A stretch of 64,000 bases of DNA from Aliivibrio_A sp016764915 (lineage in GTDB: Bacteria > Pseudomonadota > Gammaproteobacteria > Enterobacterales > Vibrionaceae): positions 1,736,001-1,800,000 of the forward strand of contig OZ245058.1 of assembly GCA_965224595.1 (NCBI GenBank), given 5' to 3'. Under the pieces are notes generated by a model. It saw only the letters and a program-made list of their open reading frames with translations, was not told the DNA's origin and ran no database searches. Made by a program: the position numbers and the translations under genes. Below, piece by piece: positions 55,508 through 64,000 of this stretch; position 1 is the first letter of the stretch, and each line of letters opens with the position of its first letter.

Positions 55508-56788
55508 TTACTGACTTAAGCCCACTAGCTTATCAAAGTAATCAGGGAATGTTTTTGATGTGCACTTAGGGTCATTAATTGTAACTGGTGTATCACTTAA
55601 TGCCACTAAAGAGAAACACATAGCAATGCGATGATCATCATAGGTATCAATAGCGGCATGCTGTAGCTGTTTAGGCGGAGTTATCGTGATGAAATCTTCT
55701 CCTTCCTCAACAATGGCTCCCACTTTTCTTAGTTCCGTTGCCATAGCAAAAAGACGATCGGTCTCCTTTACTCGCCAGTTGTACACATTGCGTATTACTG
55801 TTGTACCCGTAGCAAATAGTGCGGTTGTTGCTATGGTCATTGCAGCATCTGGAATGTGATTAAAATCCATATCAATAGCAGTGAGCTTACCAACACGGGA
55901 GATAATGAAATCATCTCCCCACTCTATTTCAGCACCCATTTTTTCTAATGCATCTGCAAATTGTACATCACCTTGAATGCTCTTTTTACCAATACCCGTT
56001 ACTTTAATTTCACCCCCTCTAATCGCAGCAGCAGCAAGGAAGTAAGAAGCGGATGAAGCATCACCCTCGACTAAAAGCTCACCAGGAGAGAGATATTGCT
56101 GTTGCGGTTGAATAACAAACTCTTGATAATTATTATTGGTTACTGTCACCCCAAATTGCGCCATGATATGCAGAGTAATATCGATATAAGGTTTAGAAAC
56201 CAAGTCACCCTTAATCACAATTTTGGTCTCTTGTTTTGCAAGCGGCGCTGACATAAGAAATGCAGTTAAAAACTGACTTGAGATCGAACCATTAATTTCC
56301 ACAACACCGCCATTCAAACCCGTGCCTTTAATATGAAGTGGCGGAAAACCTTCACTGTCTAAATAGGTGATATCTGCACCCGCAGTCCGAAGAGCATCAA
56401 CTAAATGACCAATTGGCCGCTCTTTCATTCGCGGTTCACCGGTTAATTCAAACTCCCCACAGCCCAAACATAATGCGGCAGCTAAAGGACGCATCGCTGT
56501 TCCTGCATTACCTAAAAAAAGAGTTTGCGCTTTTGAACAATCAAATGCTGTTCCTAAACCAACAACATCACAAACCGTTTTATCATCAGAGAGTGTATAG
56601 TTAACTCCTAATTGCTTTAGAGCCGTTAACATATGACGAATGTCATCACTGTCTAACAAATTGGTTAGACGGGTCGTTCCTTTTGCGAGTGCCGCTAAAA
56701 GCAAAGCTCGATTTGATACACTTTTTGAACCTGGTAGATTCACTACACCTTGGACTTTTGAGATGGGCTTTAACGTCAAGCTTTCCAT
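55508..56788 (-). CDS. aroA: 3-phosphoshikimate 1-carboxyvinyltransferase (EPSP synthase)
   Basis: A 426-residue enzyme of the shikimate pathway. Conserved segments are NLPGSKSVSNRALLLAAL, LFLGNAGTAMRPL, LTGEPRMKERPIGHLVDALR and DYDDHRIAM-like TYDDHRIAMCFS. The glycine of the PEP site (GNAGTA) is unmodified, so it is a class I, inhibitor-sensitive type. Confidence 0.97.
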   Translation of the reverse strand: MESLTLKPISKVQGVVNLPGSKSVSNRALLLAALAKGTTRLTNLLDSDDIRHMLTALKQLGVNYTLSDDKTVCDVVGLGTAFDCSKAQTLFLGNAGTAMRPLAAALCLGCGEFELTGEPRMKERPIGHLVDALRTAGADITYLDSEGFPPLHIKGTGLNGGVVEINGSISSQFLTAFLMSAPLAKQETKIVIKGDLVSKPYIDITLHIMAQFGVTVTNNNYQEFVIQPQQQYLSPGELLVEGDASSASYFLAAAAIRGGEIKVTGIGKKSIQGDVQFADALEKMGAEIEWGDDFIISRVGKLTAIDMDFNHIPDAAMTIATTALFATGTTVIRNVYNWRVKETDRLFAMATELRKVGAIVEEGEDFITITPPKQLQHAAIDTYDDHRIAMCFSLVALSDTPVTINDPKCTSKTFPDYFDKLVGLSQ

Positions 56789-56904
56789 GATTGCTGTACT
56801 CTTCCTATCAATAATGGTCTGTCATGACCATCTAAATATATAATTATCGTTATTCCAGAGTACCCTAAAACTGTCACGACATTCCAGCAATGATCTCGAC
56901 TTAT

Positions 56905-57363
56905 TTAATAGTTTTTATCCACTCTAACCCCATCATCAAAATAGAGTATCCTGACCTTATCACTCTTATCAAACCTCATATTTGAATCGACATCTTGAAT
57001 AACATTAATTAACCGTCCATCATCAGTTTTAATTAACAGCTCTACCAACTTATATTCTCGTACGTTAACGTTACCTTGCTGCTGGTTTCTAACAACACCA
57101 GCACCAATAACGGTTCCTGCAACCGTCGCTACCTCTTTCCCGTGCCCTCCTCCAAATTGATTGCCAACTAACCCCCCTATAACCGCACCCAACAATGTGT
57201 GCCACCCATTCGCTTTTGATTGAGTCACCTCTTGTTGTGATATGTATCTCACTGTATCAACTTGACCATAGACCACTTCATTAACAGGCTTAGCAACATT
57301 TCGATTGTAACCAGCCGAGACAAATAGTGGGAAAAGTAATATTATACATAACCATTTTCTCAT
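56905..57363 (-). CDS. Glycine-zipper 2TM-domain outer-membrane-type protein
   Basis: A 152-residue protein with a signal peptide (MRKWLCIILLFPLFVSAGYN) and a glycine-zipper membrane segment (LLGAVIGGLVGNQFGGGHGK and VAGTVIGAGVV). This is the arrangement of the SlyB/Rcs-like glycine-zipper 2TM family, but no lipobox Cys follows the signal. The C-terminal part (IKTDDGRLINVIQDVD) is soluble. The start at 57363 has AAGGAAAA upstream. It is divergent from aat with only 28 nt between start codons. Confidence 0.8.
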   Translation of the reverse strand: MRKWLCIILLFPLFVSAGYNRNVAKPVNEVVYGQVDTVRYISQQEVTQSKANGWHTLLGAVIGGLVGNQFGGGHGKEVATVAGTVIGAGVVRNQQQGNVNVREYKLVELLIKTDDGRLINVIQDVDSNMRFDKSDKVRILYFDDGVRVDKNY

Positions 57364-57391
57364 CTCATTTTCCTTTTTTTCAAGGCCAGCC

Positions 57392-58120
57392 ATGACATAT
57401 TATTTGCCAGAGCTTGATCCCTATTCATTCGAATTTCCTTCGCCCTCACAAGCAATGTCAGAACCCAATGGACTCCTTGCTCATGGTGGAGACCTACAGC
57501 CAAAACGACTGCTTAATGCTTATCAACATGGTATTTTCCCATGGTATAGCGATAATGACCCTATCATGTGGTGGAGCCCAACACCTCGGGCAATCATCAA
57601 TCCAAAGACCTTTAAACCTGCTAAAAGTTTAATCAAATTTCAGAAAAAATCACGTTATACCGTCACAATTAATCACACTCCTAACACAATTATCGAACTA
57701 TGCGCTTCATCAAGAGGCAGTGAGGAAACTTGGATTACCTCTGAAATGATCTCAGCTTATCAAGCTTTAGCCAATCAACAGGTTTGCCACTCCGTAGAAG
57801 TGTGGGACAACCAACAACTTATTGGTGGCTTGTATGGCATTCAAATTGGTACCCTCTTTTGCGGCGAATCCATGTTCTCTTTAAAGAGTAATGCTTCTAA
57901 AATTGCGTTATGGTATTTCTGCCATCATTTTGCAAAACAAGGAGGAGAGCTCATTGATTGCCAGATGATGAATCCGCACCTACTCACGCTTGGTGCGATT
58001 GAACAAACGAGAGATGAATTTATGCTGACTTTACACACTTTAAAAACAAAAAGTGTCAATGCCAAGTGCTACACCAAACAATTACTCACTGATCCATTTA
58101 GGCAAAATGTTAATGAATGA
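57392..58120 (+). CDS. aat: Leucyl/phenylalanyl-tRNA-protein transferase
   Basis: A 242-residue N-degron enzyme that adds Leu or Phe to proteins starting with Lys or Arg. Signature segments are GLLAHGGDLQPKRLLNAY, GIFPWYSDNDPIMWWSPTPR, GGLYGIQIGTLFCGESMFS and DCQMMNPHL. It overlaps ate by 8 nt and is close to clpS/clpA, which recognise and degrade its products. Confidence 0.96.
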   Translation: MTYYLPELDPYSFEFPSPSQAMSEPNGLLAHGGDLQPKRLLNAYQHGIFPWYSDNDPIMWWSPTPRAIINPKTFKPAKSLIKFQKKSRYTVTINHTPNTIIELCASSRGSEETWITSEMISAYQALANQQVCHSVEVWDNQQLIGGLYGIQIGTLFCGESMFSLKSNASKIALWYFCHHFAKQGGELIDCQMMNPHLLTLGAIEQTRDEFMLTLHTLKTKSVNAKCYTKQLLTDPFRQNVNE

Positions 58121-58817
58121 TTCTCAGCCACGACAGACCTTACAAGTGGGTTTAACACAAGCTCACCAATGCAATTATCTATCAAATCAACAAGAGCGCT
58201 TGGCTGTGGTCATGGATCATCAATGGCACTCTCAGTCGGGGTATGAAATATTGCTGACCTCCGGTTTTCGACGAAGTGGAGAGACGATTTACATACCAAA
58301 ATGTGAACATTGCACTGCTTGTCAGTCTTTACGCGTCGATTGTCTTAACTTTTCACCATCAAAAAGCCAAAAGCGACTGAGCAAACAGATCCAACACTTT
58401 ACTTTCGTTTTGAAAAACACGTTGGATAGCAATTGGTTTGAGCTTTATGAAAACTATATCTCTACGCGACACCGTTCAGGGTCAATGTACCCAGCGAATA
58501 AAGAACAATTTTTGACGTTCACTGACAATCAGTGGCTTGCTCCGAAATACCTGCACATCTATGAACATAATACGTTGATTGCCATTGCAATAACTGACGT
58601 TGTGGATAATGCTATGAGTGCGTTGTATACTTTTTTTGATACCACTAATCCACTCTCGATGGGAACCGCGGCAATCCTGCTGCAAATAAAAATCGCTCAA
58701 CAATTAGACATAAGATGGCTATATCTTGGCTTTCAAATTGATGAATGTGCAGCAATGAGCTATAAAGTTCGCTATAAACCCAATCAAAAGCTAGTAAATG
58801 GTGAGTGGCTTGGTTAA
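58113..58817 (+). CDS. bpt: Aspartate/glutamate leucyltransferase (bacterial Ate1 homologue, Bpt)
   Basis: A 234-residue transferase that adds Leu to N-terminal Asp/Glu, extending the N-degron pathway; it is absent from E. coli but present in Vibrio. Conserved Cys residues of the Ate1 N-terminal domain are in CEHCTACQSLRVD (plus an early Cys in HQCNYL). The GNAT-like half contains DVVDNAMSALYTFFD, LGFQIDECAAMSYK and VRYKPNQKL. The start at 58113 is chosen for the known N-terminus; an ATG at 58107 is also possible. Confidence 0.92.
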   Translation: MNDSQPRQTLQVGLTQAHQCNYLSNQQERLAVVMDHQWHSQSGYEILLTSGFRRSGETIYIPKCEHCTACQSLRVDCLNFSPSKSQKRLSKQIQHFTFVLKNTLDSNWFELYENYISTRHRSGSMYPANKEQFLTFTDNQWLAPKYLHIYEHNTLIAIAITDVVDNAMSALYTFFDTTNPLSMGTAAILLQIKIAQQLDIRWLYLGFQIDECAAMSYKVRYKPNQKLVNGEWLG

Positions 58818-58903
58818 AATGCAGCACAAACTTTACATATGTTAATTTTGAAGGCATTATCTGCCAGTCAAAAAATAAGCCTAAGCGCTTTCAAAGAGGA
58901 TTC

Positions 58904-59122
58904 ATGGCAAAAGAAGACGTAATTGAACTACAAGGTACAGTACTGGATACTCTACCAAACACTATGTTCCGTGTTGAACTAGAAAATGGACACGTAGTTA
59001 CTGCCCACATCTCAGGTAAGATGCGTAAGAACTACATCCGTATCCTTACTGGTGATAAGGTAACGGTGGAGATGACTCCTTACGACCTATCTAAAGGCCG
59101 TATCGTCTTCCGTGCACGCTAA
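58904..59122 (+). CDS. infA: Translation initiation factor IF-1
   Basis: A 72-residue S1-fold protein (MAKEDVIELQGTVLDTLPNT, ending LSKGRIVFRAR) that blocks the A site during initiation. It is almost invariant across gammaproteobacteria. AGAGGA lies upstream of the ATG at 58904. Its position between ate and clpA is usual. Confidence 0.97.
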   Translation: MAKEDVIELQGTVLDTLPNTMFRVELENGHVVTAHISGKMRKNYIRILTGDKVTVEMTPYDLSKGRIVFRAR

Positions 59123-59146
59123 TTTTCTGAACTAAATTCAGAATGA

Positions 59147-59174
59147 AAAAACCCAGCAGTTTGCTGGGTTTTTT
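59147..59174. terminator. Terminator after infA
   Basis: AAAACCCAGCA / TGCTGGGTTTT stem followed by TTATT on the plus strand; the A-tract on the other side suits the convergent clpA gene too. Confidence 0.88.
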
Positions 59175-59196
59175 ATTCTCTATAGATTGTTAAACA

Positions 59197-61458
59197 TTAA
59201 TGCACAGCTTCAACTTGATTACTAAACTCAAACGTTAACTGCTCTTTTTTAAGTCCAACTTTCACAGCTCCGCCATTGGTTAACTCACCAAAAAGCAACT
59301 CATTGGCCATCGGTTTCTTCAAACAATCTTGAATGACTCGAGCCATAGGTCTTGCTCCCATTGCCTTATCATACCCTTTATTCGCTAACCACTCTTTCGC
59401 TTTAGCTGACACTTCCATAGAAACACCACGAGCGTCTAACTGTGCTTGGAGAGACACAATAAATTTATCCACCACTTGCGTAATAACTTCTTTATCAAGA
59501 TGATTAAACCAGATGATATTGTCGAGACGATTTCTAAACTCAGGAGAGAAAGCCTGTTTTATTTCAGCCATCGCATCAAGGCTATGATCTTGCTGGATCA
59601 ACCCAATTGACTTCCTTACCGTTTCAGCTACGCCTGCATTGGTCGTCATGACAAAAATAACGTTCCTAAAATCGGCTTTGCGGCCGTTATTATCAGTTAA
59701 TGTGCCATTGTCCATAACTTGTAATAACAAGTTAAAAACATCAGGATGAGCTTTTTCAAGTTCATCCAGTAACACCACCGAATGCGGATTTTTAATCACA
59801 GCATCAGTCAGTAGACCTCCCTGTTCATATCCAACATAACCAGGAGGTGCCCCGATGAGACGACTGACTGTATGCTTCTCACCATATTCAGACATATCAA
59901 ACCGCAACAGCTCAACGCCCAATGCTTTAGCAAGCTGTACCGTTACTTCTGTTTTACCAACCCCTGTAGGTCCAGCAAATAAGAAAGAACCAACCGGTTT
60001 ATTATCTTCACCAAGTCCAGCTCGACTCAGTTTGATGGCTTCACACAATACACTGATCGCCTGATCTTGACCAAATACCAGCATTTTTAGCTTATCATCA
60101 AGTTTCTTCAATACATCTCGATCAGAAGATGAGACCGATTTTTCAGGAATACGAGCCATTTTAGCAACCATCGCTTCAATATCAGCAACACTCACCGTCT
60201 TCTTACGACGACTTGCAGGTGTTAGTCGACAACGAGCACCGGCTTCGTCTATCACATCAATTGCTTTATCCGGCAAGTGACGCTCATTGATATATTTAGC
60301 AGACAGTTCTACTGCGGCACGAAGCGCTTTATTGGTATATCGAATCTCATGATGGGCTTCATATTTACTCTTTAACCCAATCAAAATTTTAGTGGTATCA
60401 TCAATGGAAGGTTCAACTATATCAATCTTTTGGAATCGACGCGCCAAAGCGCGCTCTTTTTCAAAGATAGTGCTGTGCTCTTGGTAGGTCGTCGATCCAA
60501 TACATCGTAACTTGCCACTACTTAGTAACGGTTTAATCAAGTTAGCGGCATCAACCTGTCCACCAGAAGCGGCTCCAGCTCCAATAATGGTATGAATTTC
60601 GTCAATAAAGAGAACCGCGTCGTCCTCTTTTTCAAGCTGCTTAAGAATGGCCTTAAATCTTTTTTCGAAATCTCCCCGATATTTCGTACCCGCAAGCAGG
60701 GAACCAATATCCAGAGAGTATATAATGCAATCTTTTATGACATCAGGAACTTGCTTTTGTACAATTCTCCAAGCCAGTCCTTCCGCAATAGCCGTTTTTC
60801 CTACACCAGCCTCACCAACCAACAGAGGGTTATTCTTACGGCGGCGACAAAGTACCTGAATAGTGCGCTCGACCTCTTGTTCTCGTCCGATAAGTGGGTC
60901 GATCTCTCCCTGACGAGCAAGTTGATTTAAATTAGAAGCAAAATTTTCAAGTTTATCTTCAGAGGAGACTTCTACCTTTATCTCATCGTTACTTTCTGAG
61001 TCTGAAATACTCTCATCAGACTCCTCTTTTGCCGAACCGTGTGAAATGAAATTAACAATATCTAAACGGCTAACATCATTTTTTTTCAACAAATAAGCGG
61101 CATGGGACTCTTGTTCGCTGAAGATGGCGACCAATACATTTGCACCCGACACTTCATTTCGTCCTGAAGATTGCACGTGAAAAACAGCTCTTTGCAGTAC
61201 TCGCTGAAAACTCAATGTAGGCTGTGTTTCTCGATTTTCATCTTCAATAGGCAGCAGTGGTGTGGTTTGGTCTATAAAGGCATCGAGCTCTTTGGCTAAT
61301 ATTTCGGTATCAGCTCTACATGCAAGCAGTGCTTCATTAGCTGCACTGTTTTCTAAAAGTGCGAGAAGTAAATGTTCAACCGTCATGAACTCATGACGTT
61401 TCTCTCTCGCACGTGCAAAGGCCCCATTTAGACTCAATTCAAGTTCTTTATTCAACAT
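59197..61458 (-). CDS. clpA: ATP-dependent Clp protease ATP-binding subunit ClpA
   Basis: A 753-residue unfoldase of the ClpAP protease. It has an N-terminal repeat domain (1-~145), a charged linker (about 145-170), and two AAA+ modules with Walker A GEAGVGKTA (about 216) and GPTGVGKTE (about 495). The first Walker B is VLFIDEIHTIIGAG. The ClpP-contacting IGL loop is present as SIGLIQQDHS (about 615). It lies 45 nt after clpS. Confidence 0.97.
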   Translation of the reverse strand: MLNKELELSLNGAFARAREKRHEFMTVEHLLLALLENSAANEALLACRADTEILAKELDAFIDQTTPLLPIEDENRETQPTLSFQRVLQRAVFHVQSSGRNEVSGANVLVAIFSEQESHAAYLLKKNDVSRLDIVNFISHGSAKEESDESISDSESNDEIKVEVSSEDKLENFASNLNQLARQGEIDPLIGREQEVERTIQVLCRRRKNNPLLVGEAGVGKTAIAEGLAWRIVQKQVPDVIKDCIIYSLDIGSLLAGTKYRGDFEKRFKAILKQLEKEDDAVLFIDEIHTIIGAGAASGGQVDAANLIKPLLSSGKLRCIGSTTYQEHSTIFEKERALARRFQKIDIVEPSIDDTTKILIGLKSKYEAHHEIRYTNKALRAAVELSAKYINERHLPDKAIDVIDEAGARCRLTPASRRKKTVSVADIEAMVAKMARIPEKSVSSSDRDVLKKLDDKLKMLVFGQDQAISVLCEAIKLSRAGLGEDNKPVGSFLFAGPTGVGKTEVTVQLAKALGVELLRFDMSEYGEKHTVSRLIGAPPGYVGYEQGGLLTDAVIKNPHSVVLLDELEKAHPDVFNLLLQVMDNGTLTDNNGRKADFRNVIFVMTTNAGVAETVRKSIGLIQQDHSLDAMAEIKQAFSPEFRNRLDNIIWFNHLDKEVITQVVDKFIVSLQAQLDARGVSMEVSAKAKEWLANKGYDKAMGARPMARVIQDCLKKPMANELLFGELTNGGAVKVGLKKEQLTFEFSNQVEAVH

Positions 61459-61503
61459 AGGCTATCCCCTTAATCCACAAAATTATAACGTTGAGGAACA
61501 AAC

Positions 61504-61824
61504 CTAAGTTTGTTCCATTGTACATAGCAGTGGATGTTCATGCTCTCGTGCATACGCGTTTACTTGAGCTACCTTAGTCTCGGAAACTTCAGCAGTGAAA
61601 GTTCCGCATACTGCTTTACCTTCATAATGCACAGTCAACATTAACTCTGTTGCTTTTTCCAAGTTCATGGAGAAAAATTTATCTAAAATATCAATAACAA
61701 AATCCATCGGTGTATAGTCGTCATTATTAAGAATGACTTTATACATAGATGGGGGTTTAATAGCCGTTTCCTCTCGTTCTAATAAATCAGTATCGAAAGA
61801 ACCCCAGTCGTATTTTTTGCTCAT
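61504..61824 (-). CDS. clpS: Clp protease adaptor ClpS
   Basis: A 106-residue adaptor that binds N-degron substrates and hands them to ClpA. Substrate-pocket segments LNNDDYTPMDFVIDILDKFF and LTVHYEGKAVCG are intact. It is upstream of clpA in the same operon. Confidence 0.96.
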   Translation of the reverse strand: MSKKYDWGSFDTDLLEREETAIKPPSMYKVILNNDDYTPMDFVIDILDKFFSMNLEKATELMLTVHYEGKAVCGTFTAEVSETKVAQVNAYAREHEHPLLCTMEQT

Positions 61825-62306
61825 GGTGTGACAACTTCATATCGTTAATTAGAAGACAATTACCTTATCTATTTATACACTTTCCAGTCTCTTTTGAACA
61901 GCCTGTATAACGATAAAAAAACCTCTGTATACTCTTTAGCTTAGTTTCATATTTACTTGTATGAGCTGATTTGTTCACATTTATTTTTTTTATCTGACTT
62001 TTACAAAATATCGTTAAAATTAGTAAAAACTATCATCATCGATTTTGCCAAAAATTCGCATTAATAAACGTGTATAGCTTGATTTTAACAACAACCTGCA
62101 CTAGAGCTTACTATTAACATTGTTAATCGCATTTGTGATACTTTGCGCGATTGTTAAAATTTATCACTATCAAGCCTTGACTGAGACTGCAATTTTACTA
62201 GAGTGTATAAGTCAAACGCATTTTTCACATCAATAGGTTAGGAAAGCTAGCGCTGTGAAATGATATGTATAGATACAAATATTTAATATGCAGAGGGATG
62301 TATAGC
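61825..62306. other. Divergent regulatory region between clpS and cspD
   Basis: A 482-nt AT-rich gap without a gene or recognisable RNA. A possible cspD promoter is TTGACT (62177-62182), a 16-nt spacer and TAGAGT, giving a leader of roughly 100 nt; this is a weak call. Confidence 0.4.
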
Positions 62307-62528
62307 ATGGCAACTGGTACAGTAAAATGGTTCAATAACGCAAAAGGTTTCGGGTTTATTTGTCCAGAAGGTGAAGACGGCGATATTTTTGCTCACTATT
62401 CAACCATACAGATGGAAGGCTACCGTACTTTAAAAGCAGGACAACCTGTAACGTATGAAATTCACGAAGGACCTAAAGGGTCTCATGCCAGCGAAATCAA
62501 ACCTTTGGAAGTCGATGCTGCAAAATAG
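62307..62528 (+). CDS. cspD: Cold-shock-domain protein CspD
   Basis: A 73-residue protein with RNA-binding motifs KWFNNAKGFGFI (RNP1-like) and DIFAHYSTI (RNP2-like). The HAYS-type sequence, short C-tail and position opposite clpS identify CspD, a stationary-phase inhibitor of replication, rather than a cold-induced CspA. GAGGGA lies about 9 nt before the ATG at 62307. Confidence 0.93.
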   Translation: MATGTVKWFNNAKGFGFICPEGEDGDIFAHYSTIQMEGYRTLKAGQPVTYEIHEGPKGSHASEIKPLEVDAAK

Positions 62529-62551
62529 AGTGTTTCTTATATTCAGCATAC

Positions 62552-62584
62552 AAAAAAAGAGAGCAATAATTGCTCTCTTTTTTA
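62552..62584. terminator. Bidirectional terminator between cspD and icd
   Basis: AAAAGAGAGCA / TGCTCTCTTTT stem with loop ATAAT, T-tracts on both strands, between convergent cspD and icd. Confidence 0.88.
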
Positions 62585-62608
62585 ATATTCAAAATTTAGC
62601 TGAAACAG

Positions 62609-64000
62609 TTAAATATTTGAAATAATGCTATTTAAGGTTGCACTTGGTCGCATCGCGTTTGACGCAAGCTTAACATCTGGGAAGTAGTAACCTCCAATAT
62701 TGCCTGACTTACCTTGAGCTGCATTTAACTCTTCAATAATTGTCTGCTCATTATCTGCTAACGACTGAGCAATTGGCGTAAATTGCTGCTTCAACTGCTC
62801 ATCTGAGCTTTGTGTAGCAAGTTCTTGTGCCCAATACAGTGCAATGTAGAAATGGCTACCACGGTTATCAAGCTGACCAACCTTACGAAGTGGCGACTTA
62901 TTATTCTCAAGCAGCGTTCCTGTTGCTTTATCAAGCGTTTCAGCAAGAACTTGCGCTTTACTGTTCGCCGTCAAACCGCTCAGATGCTCTAAAGATGCAG
63001 CAAGTGCTAAAAATTCACCTAATGAATCCCAACGTAAATGGCTCTCTTTTTCAAACTGTTGAACGTGCTTAGGTGCAGAACCACCAGCACCTGTTTCAAA
63101 CAGACCGCCACCGTTCATTAGTGGAACAATAGAGAGCATTTTTGCACTGGTTCCCAACTCTAAAATAGGGAAAAGATCGGTTAAATAATCACGTAATACA
63201 TTACCCGTTACCGATATTGTATCTTCACCTTTAATAATACGATCTAATGAGAAACTTGTTGCTTGTACAGGTGATAGAATTTGAATATCTAAACCCGTAG
63301 TATCGTGATTAGGCAGATAAGCATTCACTTTCTTAACCAACTCATTATCATGACTGCGGTTCGTGTCTAACCAGAAGATGGCAGGAACTAGAGTCGCACG
63401 AGCACGATTTACTGCAAGTTTCACCCAATCTTGAATCGGTGCATCTTTAACCTGACACATGCGCCAGATATCACCGCTTTCAACGCTATGCTCAATGAGT
63501 ACATCACCAGATGTACTGACAATACGAACTGAACCGTTTGCTTCAATTTCAAACGTCTTATCGTGTGAGCCGTACTCTTCAGCCTTTTGAGCCATTAAAC
63601 CGACGTTTGGTACACTGCCCATTGTGGTTGGATCAAAAGCACCATTTACTTTACAGAAATCGATAACGGTTTGGTAGACACCTGCGTAGCTACGATCAGG
63701 GATCATGGCTTTAGTATCTTTCAATTTCCCATCAGGGCCCCACATTTTCCCAGATGAACGCAGCGCCGCTGGCATTGATGCATCCACAATAATGTCACTT
63801 GGTACGTGAAGATTAGTAATGCCTTTATCAGAGTCAACCATCGCTAATTCAGGTTGTGTCAGATAAACCGCCGCAAGGTCAGCTTCAATTTCTGATTTTT
63901 TGTCAGCTGGCAAGTTCTGAATTTTCGCATAAACATCACCAATACCATTATTGGCATCAACACCTAGTTCAGCAAATGTAGCTGCGTGTTTTGTAAAAAC
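62609..64000 (-). CDS. icd: Monomeric NADP-dependent isocitrate dehydrogenase, C-terminal part
   Basis: The frame runs off the right edge, so this is the last ~463 of about 740 residues. It matches the large monomeric IDH family (HAATFAELGVDANNGIGDVY at the window edge, VPSDIIVDASMPA, IPDRSYAGVY and FWLDTNRSHDNELV). It oxidises isocitrate to 2-oxoglutarate with NADP in the TCA cycle. The monomeric type replaces or supplements the dimeric Icd in Vibrio. No defect is seen in the visible part. Confidence 0.94.
   Translation of the reverse strand, partial: VFTKHAATFAELGVDANNGIGDVYAKIQNLPADKKSEIEADLAAVYLTQPELAMVDSDKGITNLHVPSDIIVDASMPAALRSSGKMWGPDGKLKDTKAMIPDRSYAGVYQTVIDFCKVNGAFDPTTMGSVPNVGLMAQKAEEYGSHDKTFEIEANGSVRIVSTSGDVLIEHSVESGDIWRMCQVKDAPIQDWVKLAVNRARATLVPAIFWLDTNRSHDNELVKKVNAYLPNHDTTGLDIQILSPVQATSFSLDRIIKGEDTISVTGNVLRDYLTDLFPILELGTSAKMLSIVPLMNGGGLFETGAGGSAPKHVQQFEKESHLRWDSLGEFLALAASLEHLSGLTANSKAQVLAETLDKATGTLLENNKSPLRKVGQLDNRGSHFYIALYWAQELATQSSDEQLKQQFTPIAQSLADNEQTIIEELNAAQGKSGNIGGYYFPDVKLASNAMRPSATLNSIISNI

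Noticed and set aside
1..64000. CRISPR arrays, tRNA or rRNA genes, insertion sequences, phage or integron elements
   Set aside because: I looked for spaced direct repeats, tRNA-like cloverleafs, transposase or integrase motifs and found none; the only tandem repeats are inside rne.

Overview
This 64 kb window looks like chromosomal core genome of a gammaproteobacterium of the family Vibrionaceae (genus Vibrio or a close relative). The reasons are a relV-type small alarmone synthetase, a monomeric NADP-isocitrate dehydrogenase beside cspD-clpS-clpA-infA-ate-aat, and the rne/rluC/maf/yceD-rpmF-plsX-fab order typical of the group. Base composition is moderately AT-rich throughout. I saw no rRNA, tRNA, CRISPR array, insertion sequence, integrase or prophage gene.

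Layout. 1-5.4 kb: the 3' end of a metR-like regulator, a DUF4250 protein, an unknown membrane protein, a divergent MFS exporter/LysR pair, and a dcuC gene broken by a 1-nt frameshift near its end. 5.5-12.1 kb: ygiQ, a DMT permease, a VanZ-like plus NUDT6-like Nudix pair, a two-gene merF/GDCCVxC operon, yehS and relV. 12.1-15.7 kb: a TRAP transporter operon (dctP-dctQ-dctM) preceded by the fused remains of a deleted sensor kinase/LuxR response regulator pair. 15.7-23.6 kb: a patatin-like phospholipase, a small outer-membrane barrel, an NSS transporter with its 34-residue MetS subunit, a pseudoazurin with a strong Fur box, ptsG, and an ammonium transporter with a sigma-54 promoter.

23.6-36 kb: the long minus-strand block yceD-rpmF-plsX-fabH-fabD-fabG-acpP-fabF-pabC-mltG-tmk-holB (fatty acid and phospholipid synthesis, then folate, cell wall and replication), with maf, a HAD phosphatase and rluC upstream. 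36-51 kb: rne with its structured leader and repeat-rich scaffold tail, a SulP-STAS anion transporter, a low-molecular-weight phosphatase, a corrinoid adenosyltransferase, a YdjM-like membrane protein, an AsmA protein, udk, apbC/mrp, metG, pyrF and lapB-lapA. 51-57 kb: ihfB, rpsA, cmk, a YgjP-like metalloprotein, aroA and a glycine-zipper lipoprotein-like protein. 57-64 kb: aat-ate, infA, clpA-clpS (together the bacterial N-degron pathway), cspD, and the C-terminal two thirds of icd running off the end.

Most of the window is orthodox housekeeping sequence. I found no convincing novel multi-gene system. The items most worth a second look are the two-component fusion remnant, the merF/GDCCVxC mini-operon, the Fur-boxed pseudoazurin, RelV with a signal-peptide-like N-terminus, the dcuC frameshift and the duplicated motifs in the RNase E tail. 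All family names come from reading motifs and remembered homologues; no search was run.
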